From positions 1 to 51,139 of the forward strand of contig CAJMMX010000006.1 of the NCBI GenBank assembly GCA_905214615.1: a stretch of DNA of 51,139 nucleotides. The letters run 5' to 3'. The notes under the pieces are model-generated. The model saw only the letters and a list, made by a program, of their open reading frames with translations, had not been told where the DNA came from and did no database searches. Origin of the DNA: an uncultured bacterium. Its GTDB lineage: Bacteria; Actinomycetota; Coriobacteriia; Coriobacteriales; Coriobacteriaceae. This document shows, in pieces, positions 9,303-18,487 of this stretch. A program made the translations under genes and the position numbers. Position 1 is the stretch's first letter, and each line of letters starts with the position of its first letter.

Positions 9303-10210
9303 TACTGTTCCTCCAATGCTGAGGCTCCGCCGACGATCTCGTTAATCTCGGTCGTGATCGAAGCCTGGCGCACGCGACTATACGTGCGGGTAAGGGTCGA
9401 GATGATCGCGGTGGCGTTTTCCGTCGCGGAGTGCATGGCCTTGCGGCGTGCACCCTGCTCGGCAGCCGCCGAATCGATCAGGGCCTGGTAGATGACCGTC
9501 AGGATATAAGACGGCACAAGCTTGCCGAGAACATGCTCGGGAGAGGGCACGAACTCGAACGTGGACGAGATGCGCTTAGGGGCGTCGGTCTCGTTCTTAC
9601 GCGGACCGTGGGCCATAGCGATCATCTCGGGGTCGAGCGGCAACAGATGCTCGACGCGAAGCTCCTGATCCACGCGGTTCTTGGCGTGGTGGTAGACAAG
9701 CTCGACACGGTCAAGCTCACCGGCACGATACGCATCGCAGATATGAGAGGAGATCATGCGGGCCTGATTGAAATCGGGCTCAGAGGAGTTGCCCTCAAAG
9801 TGCATGACGACGTTTGCGCGGTCACGGAAATACGTGGCCGGCTTACGCCCGCACGCGATGATCTCGCACTCGATGCCGTCGTTCGCCCAAGAAGCGGCGA
9901 GCTTTTCGGCCGTGCGCTCCACCGTCGTATTGAAACCGCCGGCAAGGCCGCGGTCCGAGGCAATAACGACAATCAGGCCATGCTTGACGCTCTCATGCTT
10001 CTGCAGCATGGGATCGGTGCCCGAACAGGAGGCGTCGCCGGCGACCGTCAACATGACGTCGGTCAGCGCCTCCTTATAGGGCTCGGCCTGCTTGGAGCGA
10101 TCGAGGGCACGACGGATCTTGGCCGTAGAGACCATCTCCATCGTGCGCGTGATCTGCTTGGTCGTGGTAACCGAGGAGATTCGCTTCTTAATGTCGCGAA
10201 GGTTGGCCAT
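9302..10210 (-). CDS. atpG: ATP synthase F1 gamma subunit
   Basis: 302-aa rotor shaft subunit. N-terminal coiled-coil helix MANLRDIKKRISSV...TKQITRTMEMVSTAKI and the C-terminal helix ending in TRTYSRVRQASITTEINEIVGGASAL are both recognisable. The internal Rossmann-like domain contains SDRGLAGGFNT. Starts 5 nt after the atpA stop. Length slightly above the usual 285-290 aa. Confidence 0.96.
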
Positions 10211-10215
10211 GGGGC

Positions 10216-11814
10216 TTAGTTCTCCTCTGATCCAGAAACATCCGAATGGTGCTTGGCCATGAACTGCTGCTTGAAGTCGCCGATGACGCGCAAGAGCTCA
10301 GCCTTGGTGTCATCATCGATCTTCTTGACGCGAACCTTGTCGAGCAGCGAACCAAAGCCATTGTCCATGTACTCGATGAGCTCGGCACGGAAGGGCAGCA
10401 CGTCGGCGATCTCCAGGTCATCCAGGAAGCCCTCGTTGCCAGCGAACAGCGTAACGATCTGCTCGCCAACCTCAAACGGCTTGTAACGCGGCTGCTTCAG
10501 GAGCTCGGTCATGCGAGCACCATGGGTCAGCTGCTTCTGAGTAGCCTCGTCGAGGTCGGAGCCGAACTGCGTAAAGCCAGCGAGCTCCTGGTACGAAGCG
10601 AGGTCCAGGCGAAGGTTGCCGGCAACCTGCTTCATAGCCTTGGTCTGCGCATCGCCACCGACGCGGGACACGGAGATGCCCACGTCGACTGCCGGGCGCT
10701 GACCCTGGAAGAAGAGCTCGGACTGCAGGTAGATCTGACCATCGGTAATGGAAATGACGTTGGTCGGAATGTAGGCCGAGACGTCGCCGTCCTGGGTCTC
10801 GATGATCGGCAGTGCCGTCATGGAGCCGTAACCGTTCTTCTTGGACATCTTGACGGCACGCTCGAGCAGACGAGAGTGCAGGTAGAAGATGTCGCCAGGA
10901 TAGGCCTCGCGTCCGGGCGGACGATGCAGCGTCAGCGACATCTGACGGTAGGCCACAGCCTGCTTGGACAGGTCGTCGTAGATGACGAGCACGTGGCCGC
11001 CGGGGTTGGTCTCGCTGGCGGGCTTGCCGTCCTCGCCGTTGTACATGAAGAACTCGCCGATAGCGGCACCGGCCATAGGCGCGATGTACTGCATAGGGGC
11101 GGAATCGGCAGCGGTGGCCGAAACGATGATGGTGTAGTCGAGCGCACCGTGCTGAGCGAGGGTCTCGCGGATGTTGGCAACCGTGGAGGCCTTCTGGCCG
11201 ATGGCGACATAGATGCAGACCATGCCCTTGCCGCGCTGGTTGAGGATAGCGTCGATGGCGATGGCGGTCTTACCGGTCTTACGGTCGCCGATGATGAGCT
11301 CACGCTGACCGCGGCCAATAGGCACCATGGAGTCGATAGCGAGCAGACCGGTCTGAACCGGCTCGCACACCGGGGTACGATCGATGACGCCGGGAGCCTT
11401 GAACTCGATGGGGCGACGGTGCGTGGCGACGATGTCGCCCAGGCCGTCGATGGGCTGGCCGAGCGGATTGACGACGCGGCCGAGCATGGCACGGCTCACG
11501 GGGATATCCATAATGCGGCCAGTGGTGCGGCACTCGTCGCCTTCCTTGATGGAGTCGACGGCACCGAACAGAACGGCGCCGACCTCGTCACGGTCAAGGT
11601 TCTGGGCAAGGCCGAAGACGGTCTCACCGGTATCGGAGCTCTTGAACTCCAGAAGCTCGCCTGCCATGGCGCTCTTGAGGCCGGAGACGCGCGCGATGCC
11701 GTCGCCTACCTCGTCGACCGTTGAAACCTCATGCGTATCGACCGTCGCGGAGAGGCTCGTGAGCTGCTCCTGCAGTTTCTTGGCGATATCCTGGGCATTG
11801 AGGGTTTCGGACAT
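10216..11814 (-). CDS. atpA: ATP synthase F1 alpha subunit
   Basis: 532-aa non-catalytic nucleotide-binding subunit. P-loop GDRKTGKT at 176-183; LIIYDDLSKQAVAYRQ-type segment (VLVIYDDLSKQAVAYRQ) and the arginine-finger region SVSRVGGDAQTKAMKQVAG are present. Overlaps the end of atpH by one base. A 20-residue acidic/polar C-terminal tail (HHSDVSGSEEN) follows the conserved body. Confidence 0.97.
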   Translation of the reverse strand: MSETLNAQDIAKKLQEQLTSLSATVDTHEVSTVDEVGDGIARVSGLKSAMAGELLEFKSSDTGETVFGLAQNLDRDEVGAVLFGAVDSIKEGDECRTTGRIMDIPVSRAMLGRVVNPLGQPIDGLGDIVATHRRPIEFKAPGVIDRTPVCEPVQTGLLAIDSMVPIGRGQRELIIGDRKTGKTAIAIDAILNQRGKGMVCIYVAIGQKASTVANIRETLAQHGALDYTIIVSATAADSAPMQYIAPMAGAAIGEFFMYNGEDGKPASETNPGGHVLVIYDDLSKQAVAYRQMSLTLHRPPGREAYPGDIFYLHSRLLERAVKMSKKNGYGSMTALPIIETQDGDVSAYIPTNVISITDGQIYLQSELFFQGQRPAVDVGISVSRVGGDAQTKAMKQVAGNLRLDLASYQELAGFTQFGSDLDEATQKQLTHGARMTELLKQPRYKPFEVGEQIVTLFAGNEGFLDDLEIADVLPFRAELIEYMDNGFGSLLDKVRVKKIDDDTKAELLRVIGDFKQQFMAKHHSDVSGSEEN

Positions 11815-12290
11815 TAGGCTTCACCTCCGTACGAATTAGCAGAGTTTGCGAGGGTCTCCTGCGCGATGCGCAGCTGCGTCTTGACGGAAATGTCACGACG
11901 CTCGCCGCGGGCCTCGAGCACCAGGCCGCCCACGATAGACGGGTCAACCTGCTCGATAAGGAATACCTTGCGGCCGAAGTCCTGCTCGCATTTCTTAGTG
12001 ATGGTTTGACGCAGCTCGTCGTCGAGCGGGATCGCCGTGGTGACGGTCACGCCCACTACATCCTCGTCTTCCTCGGCAACATACTTAAAGGCAGCTGCCA
12101 CCTTGGGAAGAAGGTCGAGCTGGTCGCGCTTGGACATGGTGTCGAGCACGGCGATGATCTCGGGGCTGGCAGAAGCCAAGCGCTCGATCATCTCGAGGTC
12201 CTCGAACACATGGTTCTCGGCCTTAGCGGCTTCCAGAAGGGAGCGCGCGTAGGTCTCGAGCACCTTGTCCTGATAGCGGCTAGTCGGCAT
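11814..12290 (-). CDS. atpH: ATP synthase F1 delta subunit
   Basis: 158-aa peripheral-stalk protein joining F1 to subunit b. N-terminal helical bundle (YAR SLLEAAKAE, residues 14-25) and C-terminal GLVLEARGERRDISVKTQL, the conserved delta end, are present. Shorter than the typical 175-180 aa. Its start overlaps the atpF 3' end by 11 nt. Confidence 0.92.
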   Translation of the reverse strand: MPTSRYQDKVLETYARSLLEAAKAENHVFEDLEMIERLASASPEIIAVLDTMSKRDQLDLLPKVAAAFKYVAEEDEDVVGVTVTTAIPLDDELRQTITKKCEQDFGRKVFLIEQVDPSIVGGLVLEARGERRDISVKTQLRIAQETLANSANSYGGEA

Positions 12291-12882
12291 TCAGGCTACC
12301 TGCTTCCTGGATGTAGCGCTCGATGAGCTTCTTCTGCTCGGCATCGTCCTCGAGTGCCTCGCCCACGATCTTGGTGGCGACGGCAACGGACAGGTCGGCG
12401 ATGGAGCTCGCGGCACCGGCGTAAATGGACTTGCGCTCGTCCTCGACGGTCGTATGGGCCTTGGCGATGATCTCCTCGGCCTCCTTGTGAGCAGCCTCGA
12501 TGATACGGGCGCGCTCGGACTCGGCGTCCTTACGGGCCTCGAGAACGATGTCGGCAGCCTGACGACGGGCGTCGGTGACAATCGAGTCGGACTCAGCGCG
12601 CTTGGCGATAGCCTCCTGCTTGGTCTTCTCGGCCTCGTCGAGGCTCTCCTCGATCTTCTTGCCGCGCTCCTCCATGGTTTTCATGATGCCCGGCAGGGCG
12701 ACCTTGGCCAGCACGATCCAGATAATCAGGAAGGCGATAAGCGCCGGGATGAACTCCGCCATCTTAGGGATGAGGATGTCCGCACCGGCAGCGCCGTCCT
12801 CGGCGAACGCGGAAACCGGCATGAGCAGCGCGGCCGCGGACGCGGAGAGTGCGATCGCGCTCTTCTGGGATGAAAGATTCAT
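12280..12882 (-). CDS. atpF: ATP synthase Fo b subunit with signal-peptide-like N-terminus
   Basis: 200-aa peripheral-stalk subunit. After a hydrophobic stretch ending in PVSAFA|EDG (about 1-28), which looks like a cleavable signal peptide, comes the normal single membrane span (about 42-64) and a long charged coiled coil (about 65-185). The extension would place the mature N-terminus outside, the orientation b needs anyway. Such N-terminal extensions occur in some Actinobacteria; cleavage here is inference. The coiled coil is intact and lies upstream of atpH with an overlap. Confidence 0.93.
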   Translation of the reverse strand: MNLSSQKSAIALSASAAALLMPVSAFAEDGAAGADILIPKMAEFIPALIAFLIIWIVLAKVALPGIMKTMEERGKKIEESLDEAEKTKQEAIAKRAESDSIVTDARRQAADIVLEARKDAESERARIIEAAHKEAEEIIAKAHTTVEDERKSIYAGAASSIADLSVAVATKIVGEALEDDAEQKKLIERYIQEAGSLNAD

Positions 12883-12897
12883 ACTTGACGCTCCGTG

Positions 12898-13092
12898 CTA
12901 TTTAACGATCAGCGCGACAACGAAGCCGATCAGGGCCAGAGCCTCGCCGAAGGCGGAGCCCATAATGAAGACGGTGAACACGCGGCCCTGGACCTCAGGC
13001 TGACGGGCCATAGCGCCCGTAGCACCCAGAGCAGACAGGCCGATAGCAAGACCAGCGCCGATAACACCGAGACCGTAACCGATAACTCCCAC
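12898..13092 (-). CDS. atpE: ATP synthase Fo c subunit
   Basis: Very short proteolipid (64 aa) forming the rotor ring. Two membrane helices (about 3-28 and 40-63) are joined by the conserved polar loop ARQPE. The ion-carrying carboxylate is E50; the next residue is Ala, and helix 1 has Ile where sodium-type rings carry Gln, so a proton ring is predicted. The start is a GTG behind a strong AAAGGAGG ribosome site at the right spacing; no upstream in-frame start is supported, so the short length looks real. Confidence 0.93.
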   Translation of the reverse strand: MGVIGYGLGVIGAGLAIGLSALGATGAMARQPEVQGRVFTVFIMGSAFGEALALIGFVVALIVK

Positions 13093-13216
13093 GATTCCTC
13101 CTTTGTCGTGCGTGTCTTATTTCACGCAGGATAACCTTTTTATAACTGCCGGGCTCCATGGGTACGGGCACCGGCGGTTTAACGAATTACCTTACCTTTA
13201 AGGCGCGAACGGAAGA

Positions 13217-14020
13217 CTACTCCTCCTCCGCGACCTCCTCTGCCTCGGAGACATACACGGCGGTAAGGACCGTGAAGACGTAAGCCTGGATGGCGCCGAC
13301 CACAAGCTCGATCGCATAGATCAGGATGAGGATGGCAAGCCAGGCCAGCGAAGGCAGGGCGCCAACGGCGTGGGCCGCGGAAACCTGCTGAAGCAGCGGC
13401 TGCATGAACATGCTCGCCATGATGGCGAACGAGCCCATGACCACGTGTCCTGCGAACATGTTGCAGAACAGACGGACGGCGAGCGTGATGAGGCGCAGGA
13501 AGGTCGAGAAAAGCTCGACGACCCACACGAGCACGTTCATCGGGAAGCTCACGCCCTGCGGGGCGAGGCTCTTGGTGTAGCCGATCACGCCGTGAGCCTT
13601 GCATCCGTAGTAGATGAAGTACACGAAGGCGAAAATGGCGAGTGCGGCGGTGGAGCCGATTGCGCCGGTGCCGGGCTTCATTCCCGGAATCAGGCCGATC
13701 ATGTTATTGATCAGGATGAACAGGAAAAGCGAGCACAGGAACGGGAAGTGCTTCTTCCAGTTCTCACCCACGACACCCTTGCCGATATCGTTCTCGACGT
13801 ACTCGATGATGTACTCGAAACCGTTGACGAAGAAGCCCTTGGGAACCAGGGTCTGCTTCTTCTTGAACACGGCCAGGACGATCAGGAGCACGATCGTGGA
13901 GACGATCAGCCAAAACGAGTACTGCGTGATGCCGCAGCTCAGATCGCCCACGACAGGGGTGGAGCTGAACTCGCTGACCAGATGATTAATCTCATCAGGC
14001 AGCTTTTCAAAAATTTCCAC
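13217..14020 (-). CDS. atpB: ATP synthase Fo a subunit
   Basis: 267-aa integral membrane stator with 5-6 spans. The essential arginine of the half-channels is R183 in ITLAVRLFCNMFAGH. Other family markers: NGFEYIIEYVEND, LINNMIGLIPG and AIELVVGAIQAYVFTVLTAVY. A run of acidic residues (SEAEEVAEEE) ends the protein. It starts 3 nt after the atpI-like gene. The 124-nt gap before atpE holds an imperfect GC-rich stem (about 13151-13178) and the strong atpE ribosome site, suiting high c-subunit synthesis. Confidence 0.95.
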   Translation of the reverse strand: MEIFEKLPDEINHLVSEFSSTPVVGDLSCGITQYSFWLIVSTIVLLIVLAVFKKKQTLVPKGFFVNGFEYIIEYVENDIGKGVVGENWKKHFPFLCSLFLFILINNMIGLIPGMKPGTGAIGSTAALAIFAFVYFIYYGCKAHGVIGYTKSLAPQGVSFPMNVLVWVVELFSTFLRLITLAVRLFCNMFAGHVVMGSFAIMASMFMQPLLQQVSAAHAVGALPSLAWLAILILIYAIELVVGAIQAYVFTVLTAVYVSEAEEVAEEE

Positions 14021-14023
14021 GAC

Positions 14024-14335
14024 TTACCTTTCGACCTCATGAGGATCTCGCAGCGCCTTGGCGACACGAACCGCGCAGGCGGCCATAAAGGCCACGAAGC
14101 CGATCGCCTCGCCCAGGAGGAACATGCGAAATGCCTCTCCGAACAACACAAACACAACCAAGGTAAAGACGAGCAGGGCGATTGCCGAGACCGCCAGACT
14201 CACCATACCCTTGAGCATGTCCGCATTCTGTTTATCGTCAAGAACCGGCTTGAGCGTAAAGACAAAGGGAAGGAAGGCAATTGCGCCCGCGATGGCGCCT
14301 GCAACGATAGCGAGCAGATCGGCTATCTGAAACAC
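14024..14335 (-). CDS. AtpI-like small membrane protein
   Basis: 103-aa protein with four predicted membrane spans at the head of the ATP synthase operon, the place and size of AtpI (c-ring assembly helper and possible Mg/Ca carrier). Sequence similarity to AtpI cannot be judged firmly by eye; the call rests on position, topology and 3-nt spacing to atpB. I choose the GTG at 14333-14335, which has AGGA at 5-6 nt. An ATG at 14410 gives 128 aa but overlaps the likely promoter. Confidence 0.7.
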   Translation of the reverse strand: MFQIADLLAIVAGAIAGAIAFLPFVFTLKPVLDDKQNADMLKGMVSLAVSAIALLVFTLVVFVLFGEAFRMFLLGEAIGFVAFMAACAVRVAKALRDPHEVER

Positions 14336-14396
14336 TGGCGTCCTCACTTTCCTTTTTAACGCTTCACAGAACAGTTCCCGCCAAACATTGGTGACT

Positions 14397-14424
14397 ATTG
14401 TACGAGCCAATCGCTAAAGTACAA
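14397..14424 (-). promoter_or_regulatory. Candidate promoter of the ATP synthase operon
   Basis: On the minus strand, TTGTAC (14419-14424), 16 nt, TACAAT (14397-14402). The -10 is good, the -35 weak. It lies about 60 nt before the AtpI-like start and after the upp terminator. Confidence 0.45.
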
Positions 14425-14539
14425 CCGAAAAAGCATCGGTTAATACGCACCTGTTCGTTTTCTTAAGACCTTCTTTATGCCGCAGGTACGGTAATACGTT
14501 TTTCTCGAACCCTGCAGGGCAAAACGTCCGTTAACAGGA

Positions 14540-14574
14540 GTGCGCGCGGTCGCCTTTTGTTCGTCCGCGCGCAC
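14540..14574 (-). terminator. Possible terminator after upp
   Basis: Perfect 10-bp stem GTGCGCGCGG / CCGCGCGCAC with a 15-nt loop, 41 nt past the upp stop. The T-tract after it is poor, so it may be a weak terminator or an mRNA-end stabiliser. Confidence 0.5.
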
Positions 14575-14615
14575 CGTTTCTTCGTATTTGCAGCCGCGGC
14601 CGTTTAGCCCAGCGA

Positions 14616-15263
14616 CTAGAGCGTGCCGTAGATGCGGTCGCCGGCGTCGCCGAGGCCGGGAACGATGTAGGCAGCCTCGTTGAGATGGTCGTCGATGGCG
14701 CAGGTATAGATATGCACATCTGGGTCCTTCTCGGTCAGCGACTTGAGGCCCTCGGGGGCCGCGACGATGCACAGCATGCGGATGTCCTTGACACCGCGCT
14801 CGCGCAGGTAGCTGATGGCCATCTCGGCCGAACCGCCCGTGGCAAGCATGGGGTCGACGACCAGGCAGATGCGCTGGTCGATATCCTTGGGCATCTTGCA
14901 GTAATACTCGTGCGGCTCGTGGGTGACCTCGTCGCGCTCCATGCCGATGTGACCCACGCGAGCGGAGGGCACCAGGTCGAGGATGCCGTCGACCATGCCA
15001 AGGCCCGCACGCAGGATGGGCACGATGGCGAGTTTCTTGCCGGCAAGCTGTTTGAACGTGGCGGTAGTGATGGGGGTCTCGACCTCGACGTCTTCCATAG
15101 GCAGGTCGCGCATGGCCTCGTAGCCGTCAAAAAGCGCGAGTTCGCGCACGAGCTGGCGGAACTGGTTGGTGCCGGTGTTTTTGTCGCGCAGGATCGACAG
15201 CTTGTGCTGGACGAGCGGGTGATCGACAAGCGTCACACGGGACGCATCGTAGGTGACGGTCAT
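14616..15263 (-). CDS. upp: Uracil phosphoribosyltransferase
   Basis: 215-aa cytoplasmic pyrimidine-salvage enzyme making UMP from uracil and PRPP. The PRPP loop VVDPMLATGGSAEMA and the uracil-binding C-terminus (YIVPGLGDAGDRIYG) are clear. Start: ATG at 15261-15263 preceded by AGGGG; the open frame continues upstream without support. Standing immediately before the atp operon is a common arrangement in Gram-positive bacteria. Confidence 0.96.
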   Translation of the reverse strand: MTVTYDASRVTLVDHPLVQHKLSILRDKNTGTNQFRQLVRELALFDGYEAMRDLPMEDVEVETPITTATFKQLAGKKLAIVPILRAGLGMVDGILDLVPSARVGHIGMERDEVTHEPHEYYCKMPKDIDQRICLVVDPMLATGGSAEMAISYLRERGVKDIRMLCIVAAPEGLKSLTEKDPDVHIYTCAIDDHLNEAAYIVPGLGDAGDRIYGTL

Positions 15264-15386
15264 GGATTGATTGCCCCTTTCGTTGCGGCCGCAAAACGGC
15301 CTTGCTGACAAGGCGCGCAGCAATGTTGCCGCCGCACGCCATGCATTAGTTTAGCGGTTTGTTGTATCGAGCAGCCCATCGCAGCC

Positions 15387-16928
15387 CTACTGTGAGGTGC
15401 TGAGCGAGCGCCTGACTGCATCACGCCAGCCCGCAAGGTTTTGCTCGCGGCGCTCGGCGGACATGTGGGGAAGGAAGGTCCTAACGATCTGGGCATTTTG
15501 CTCCAGCTCTTCCAGGTCTTCCCAATAGCCGACGGCAAGACCCGCCAAGTACGCGGCACCGATTGCCGTGGTCTCCACCGTCTCGCATTGCAGCACGGGG
15601 ATATCCAGCAGGTCGGCCTGGAATTGCATGATGAACTCGTTGCGCGAGGCACCGCCATCGACAGACAGGCGCTCAATCGAAAGCCCCACGTCCTGCTCCA
15701 TGGCGCGCAGCACGTCGTAGCTCTGATATGCCATGGATTCGCAGGCGGCACGTACGATGGTCGCACGGCTCGAGGCGCCGGTCAGACCGCACACGATACC
15801 GCGAGCATGCGGGTCCCACCAGGGAGCACCCAAACCCGCAAAGGCGGGAACGAAGTAGCAGCCCTCGTTGTCGCTAATCGAAGCAGCGAGTTGTGCCGAC
15901 TCGCTCACGCTCGAGATGATGCCCATGTTGTTGCGAAGCCAGTTCATCGTTGAGCCGGCGGCAAAAATAGAGCCCTCGAGCGCATAGCTGACTTTGCCGT
16001 CCGCAGCGATACCGATGGTGGAGACCAGGCCATTCTTGGATTCGACGATCTCGTCGCCGGTGTTCATGAGCATAAAGCAACCCGTGCCATAGGTGTTTTT
16101 GGTCTGGCCGGGACGGAAACAGCAGTGGCCGAACAGCGACGCCTGTTGGTCACCCGCCACGCCCATGATAGGCGGCATGTTGGTCATGATGTCGCTCGCG
16201 ACGCGGCCGTAGTCGCCCGAGCTCCAGCGAACCTCGGGCATCATGGAACGTGGAACGTCAAAGAGTGCCAGCAGGTCGTCGTCCCAATCGAGCGTATGGA
16301 TATTAAAGAGTGCCGTGCGGCTGGCATTGGTGTAGTCGGTGGCAAAGACCTGGCCGCCGGTGAGGTTGTAGATGAGCCAGGTGTCGATGGTGCCAAACAT
16401 GAGGTCGCCCGCCGCCGCGCTTTCGCGTGCGCCGTCGACGTTGTCGAGAATCCACTGCACCTTGGAGGCCGAGAAATACGGGTCGAGCGTGAGTCCCGTG
16501 CGGGAGCGCACCAGCCCTTCTGCGCCCTGCTCGACAAGCTCGTCGATCAGAGGTGCGGTACGGCGGCACTGCCATACGATAGCGTTATAGATCGGCTGAC
16601 CGCTCACGCGATCCCAGACCACCGTGGTCTCGCGCTGGTTGGAGATGCCGATGGCGGCAATGCGGTCGGAGTGGATACCGCTCTTAAACTGGACTTCCAT
16701 CATGACGGCGATCTGGCTAGCAAGGACCGCCATGGGGTCTTGCTCCACCCAGCCGGGACGCGGAAAGCTGGTTTTGACGCTGCGACGTGCCTGCGCGACG
16801 ATGCAGCCGTACTCGTCGACGATGGTCGCAAGTACCGAGGTGGTGCCGCAGTCGAGCGCCATGATGTAGGAACCGCCAAAGTCAAACGAGGCATCTTCCA
16901 TGCCCAGGCTGCCCAGATTCAACGACAT
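15387..16928 (-). CDS. glpK: Glycerol kinase
   Basis: FGGY-family kinase, 513 aa, converting glycerol to glycerol 3-phosphate. N-terminal ATP loop ALDCGTTSVLATIVDEYG, glycerol-site motifs GWVEQDP and SNQRETTVVWDR, and KNTYGTGCFMLMNTG are characteristic; SVDGGASRNEFIMQFQ is the second signature. No glycerol facilitator or glycerol-3-phosphate dehydrogenase is adjacent, which is unusual. It starts 13 nt after the threonylcarbamoyl-AMP synthase stop with AAAGG, so the two are co-transcribed. Confidence 0.95.
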   Translation of the reverse strand: MSLNLGSLGMEDASFDFGGSYIMALDCGTTSVLATIVDEYGCIVAQARRSVKTSFPRPGWVEQDPMAVLASQIAVMMEVQFKSGIHSDRIAAIGISNQRETTVVWDRVSGQPIYNAIVWQCRRTAPLIDELVEQGAEGLVRSRTGLTLDPYFSASKVQWILDNVDGARESAAAGDLMFGTIDTWLIYNLTGGQVFATDYTNASRTALFNIHTLDWDDDLLALFDVPRSMMPEVRWSSGDYGRVASDIMTNMPPIMGVAGDQQASLFGHCCFRPGQTKNTYGTGCFMLMNTGDEIVESKNGLVSTIGIAADGKVSYALEGSIFAAGSTMNWLRNNMGIISSVSESAQLAASISDNEGCYFVPAFAGLGAPWWDPHARGIVCGLTGASSRATIVRAACESMAYQSYDVLRAMEQDVGLSIERLSVDGGASRNEFIMQFQADLLDIPVLQCETVETTAIGAAYLAGLAVGYWEDLEELEQNAQIVRTFLPHMSAERREQNLAGWRDAVRRSLSTSQ

Positions 16929-16941
16929 CGCTTAAACCTTT

Positions 16942-17685
16942 CTATTGCATCGGGTCGGACAGGACCCGTTCGATCTCTGATGCGGGAAGTGCGCCTTGGC
17001 GCAGGATCTGGAGCTCGCCGTGCTGAAACGACACGATGGTCGAGGCGTCGCGACACGGGGTCTCACCGGCGTCGACGGCAACATCGACCCCCTCCAGGAT
17101 GCGACCCTCCACCGTGATAAAACTTGCCGGCGCGGGCGCGCCATGCGTGTTGGCGCTGGTGCAGGCAAGGGGGCTGCCACAGGCGCGAATGAGCGCCTGC
17201 ACCACGGGCGAGGCCGAAGCGCGAAGTGCCACCGTGTCGTCGGCAGCGCGCATAAAGGTCGGCACGCAGGGAGCTGCCTTGACCACGATAGTCAGGGCTC
17301 CCGGCCAGCATCGTCGCGCGAGTATGCGGGCATCTTCCGGGATATCCACGCCATAGCGGTCGAGTGCTTCGACGCCATCGACCAGCCAAGCGACGGTTTG
17401 CGTGAGTTCACGTTGCTTGAGAGTGAAGATACGGCGATAGCCGGTGCCGAGCGCAGGAACTGCGGCGCCATTGACGGCAGCCTGCGGATCGCGCGGCCAC
17501 GATGGGAATTCGCTTGTATCTTGGGGCACGGCGCCCGAGAAGGCGTTGACTGCCACGGCGACACCGTAGACGGTCTCGGTCGGGATCAAAGCCAGGCCGC
17601 CGCGGCCGAGCACCTCGGCCGTGCGCTCGACGGCAAGCCGATGCGGCTCACGCGTTCCCTCGTATACCCGATAGACCGTCTGCAT
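16942..17685 (-). CDS. Threonylcarbamoyl-AMP synthase (Sua5/YrdC/YciO family)
   Basis: 247-aa enzyme for the first step of t6A37 tRNA modification, making threonylcarbamoyl-AMP from threonine, bicarbonate and ATP. Motifs: LIPTETVYGVAV (nucleotide site), WPGALTIVVKA and LACTSANTHGAPA. Compared with TsaC there is an insertion of about 35 residues between VYGVAVAVNAF and the lysine segment FTLKQRE, and the usual KxRP becomes KQRE. There is no Sua5 C-terminal domain. Its place after prmC matches the conserved prfA-prmC-tsaC order, here interrupted by hicAB. Confidence 0.88.
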   Translation of the reverse strand: MQTVYRVYEGTREPHRLAVERTAEVLGRGGLALIPTETVYGVAVAVNAFSGAVPQDTSEFPSWPRDPQAAVNGAAVPALGTGYRRIFTLKQRELTQTVAWLVDGVEALDRYGVDIPEDARILARRCWPGALTIVVKAAPCVPTFMRAADDTVALRASASPVVQALIRACGSPLACTSANTHGAPAPASFITVEGRILEGVDVAVDAGETPCRDASTIVSFQHGELQILRQGALPASEIERVLSDPMQ

Positions 17686-17819
17686 GTGTATGCCAGCCCC
17701 TTACGCTCTGGTGCAAGTTTGTTTACTGTGGGGCATTCTCGCACGAAACGTTCAACCTATTTGCCCAGAGCGCATGTTGGTTTGGTGAGCGGCTCTAGTA
17801 GTCGGTGAAAGTGAGGGGG

Positions 17820-18266
17820 TTATTGGACTGCGACAAACTTCTTTGGCCTGCCGGCGTGACGTTCTTGGGCGGCGTAACGCTCGATGCTGTCTATCGTTAT
17901 CATCCGACGGCCGTCGACGAGTTCAACATCGAGCTTTCCGGCTTTGACCAGCGCGGTAATCCGCGGAGCGGAGACTTTGAGGTCCAGCGCTGCGTCTTTA
18001 AATGTTCGGCACGCCGCTTCCCGAGCGTCCTCGTGGTCGATTTCGACTGAAAGGGCCACGACCTCGGCCGAGCGTTCGTACCCTGCCGGAGTCAAACCGT
18101 TGTTGAGGTCGTCGGCCAAAAACGCCATCAGTGCCTCGGTGGCATGGGCAATCGCTTCTTCGCGCGTATCGCCATCGGCAAAGGCGCCGGGAATCTGCGG
18201 GAAGCTAGCGCAGTAACCATCGTCTTCTTTTATGAGAACGCAGTCATAGGTAAATCGCTGCCTCAT
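17820..18266 (-). CDS. hicB: HicB-type antitoxin
   Basis: 148-aa antitoxin of a type II system. N-terminal HicB fold: FTYDCVLIKEDDGYCASFPQIPGAFADGDTREEA pattern (cited by key residues Y8, D15-G17, P23, G27, G32) that degrades or masks the toxin site. The C-terminal third (VSAPRITALVKAGKLDVELV...RY) looks like a DNA-binding domain for autoregulation. The ATG at 18264-18266 is preferred to 18311, because the latter would overlap hicA. It follows hicA with an 11-nt gap. Confidence 0.88.
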   Translation of the reverse strand: MRQRFTYDCVLIKEDDGYCASFPQIPGAFADGDTREEAIAHATEALMAFLADDLNNGLTPAGYERSAEVVALSVEIDHEDAREAACRTFKDAALDLKVSAPRITALVKAGKLDVELVDGRRMITIDSIERYAAQERHAGRPKKFVAVQ

Positions 18267-18277
18267 TTTGCCTCCAA

Positions 18278-18463
18278 CTACCATCCAGCTTGGCGACGAA
18301 TACTTGCCCACGTGCCCTTCTTTGGTCGATCACCACCAGAGCCGTTCACGGTGACAACGCGGTCACCAGAAACATACTTAGCATGACTACCGACTTGCGC
18401 GACCTTCACGAATCCATCGTGCTTGAGTAGGGCAATGATTTCCCGAAAGGTAGGAGGTTGCAT
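18278..18463 (-). CDS. hicA: HicA-type mRNA interferase toxin
   Basis: 61-aa protein with the double-stranded-RNA-binding-like HicA fold. The catalytic His is H27 in VGSHAKYV; FREIIALLKHDGF and the basic RPKKGTWASIRRQAGW end are typical. It precedes hicB, the usual toxin-first order. RBS AGAGG. Appears intact. Confidence 0.88.
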   Translation of the reverse strand: MQPPTFREIIALLKHDGFVKVAQVGSHAKYVSGDRVVTVNGSGGDRPKKGTWASIRRQAGW

Positions 18464-18487
18464 GGGCCGACCTCTTTCAGCCGTCCT

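Noticed and set aside
17805..18050. 81-codon plus-strand frame opposite hicB
   Set aside because: Antisense to a well-supported antitoxin gene; no ribosome site.
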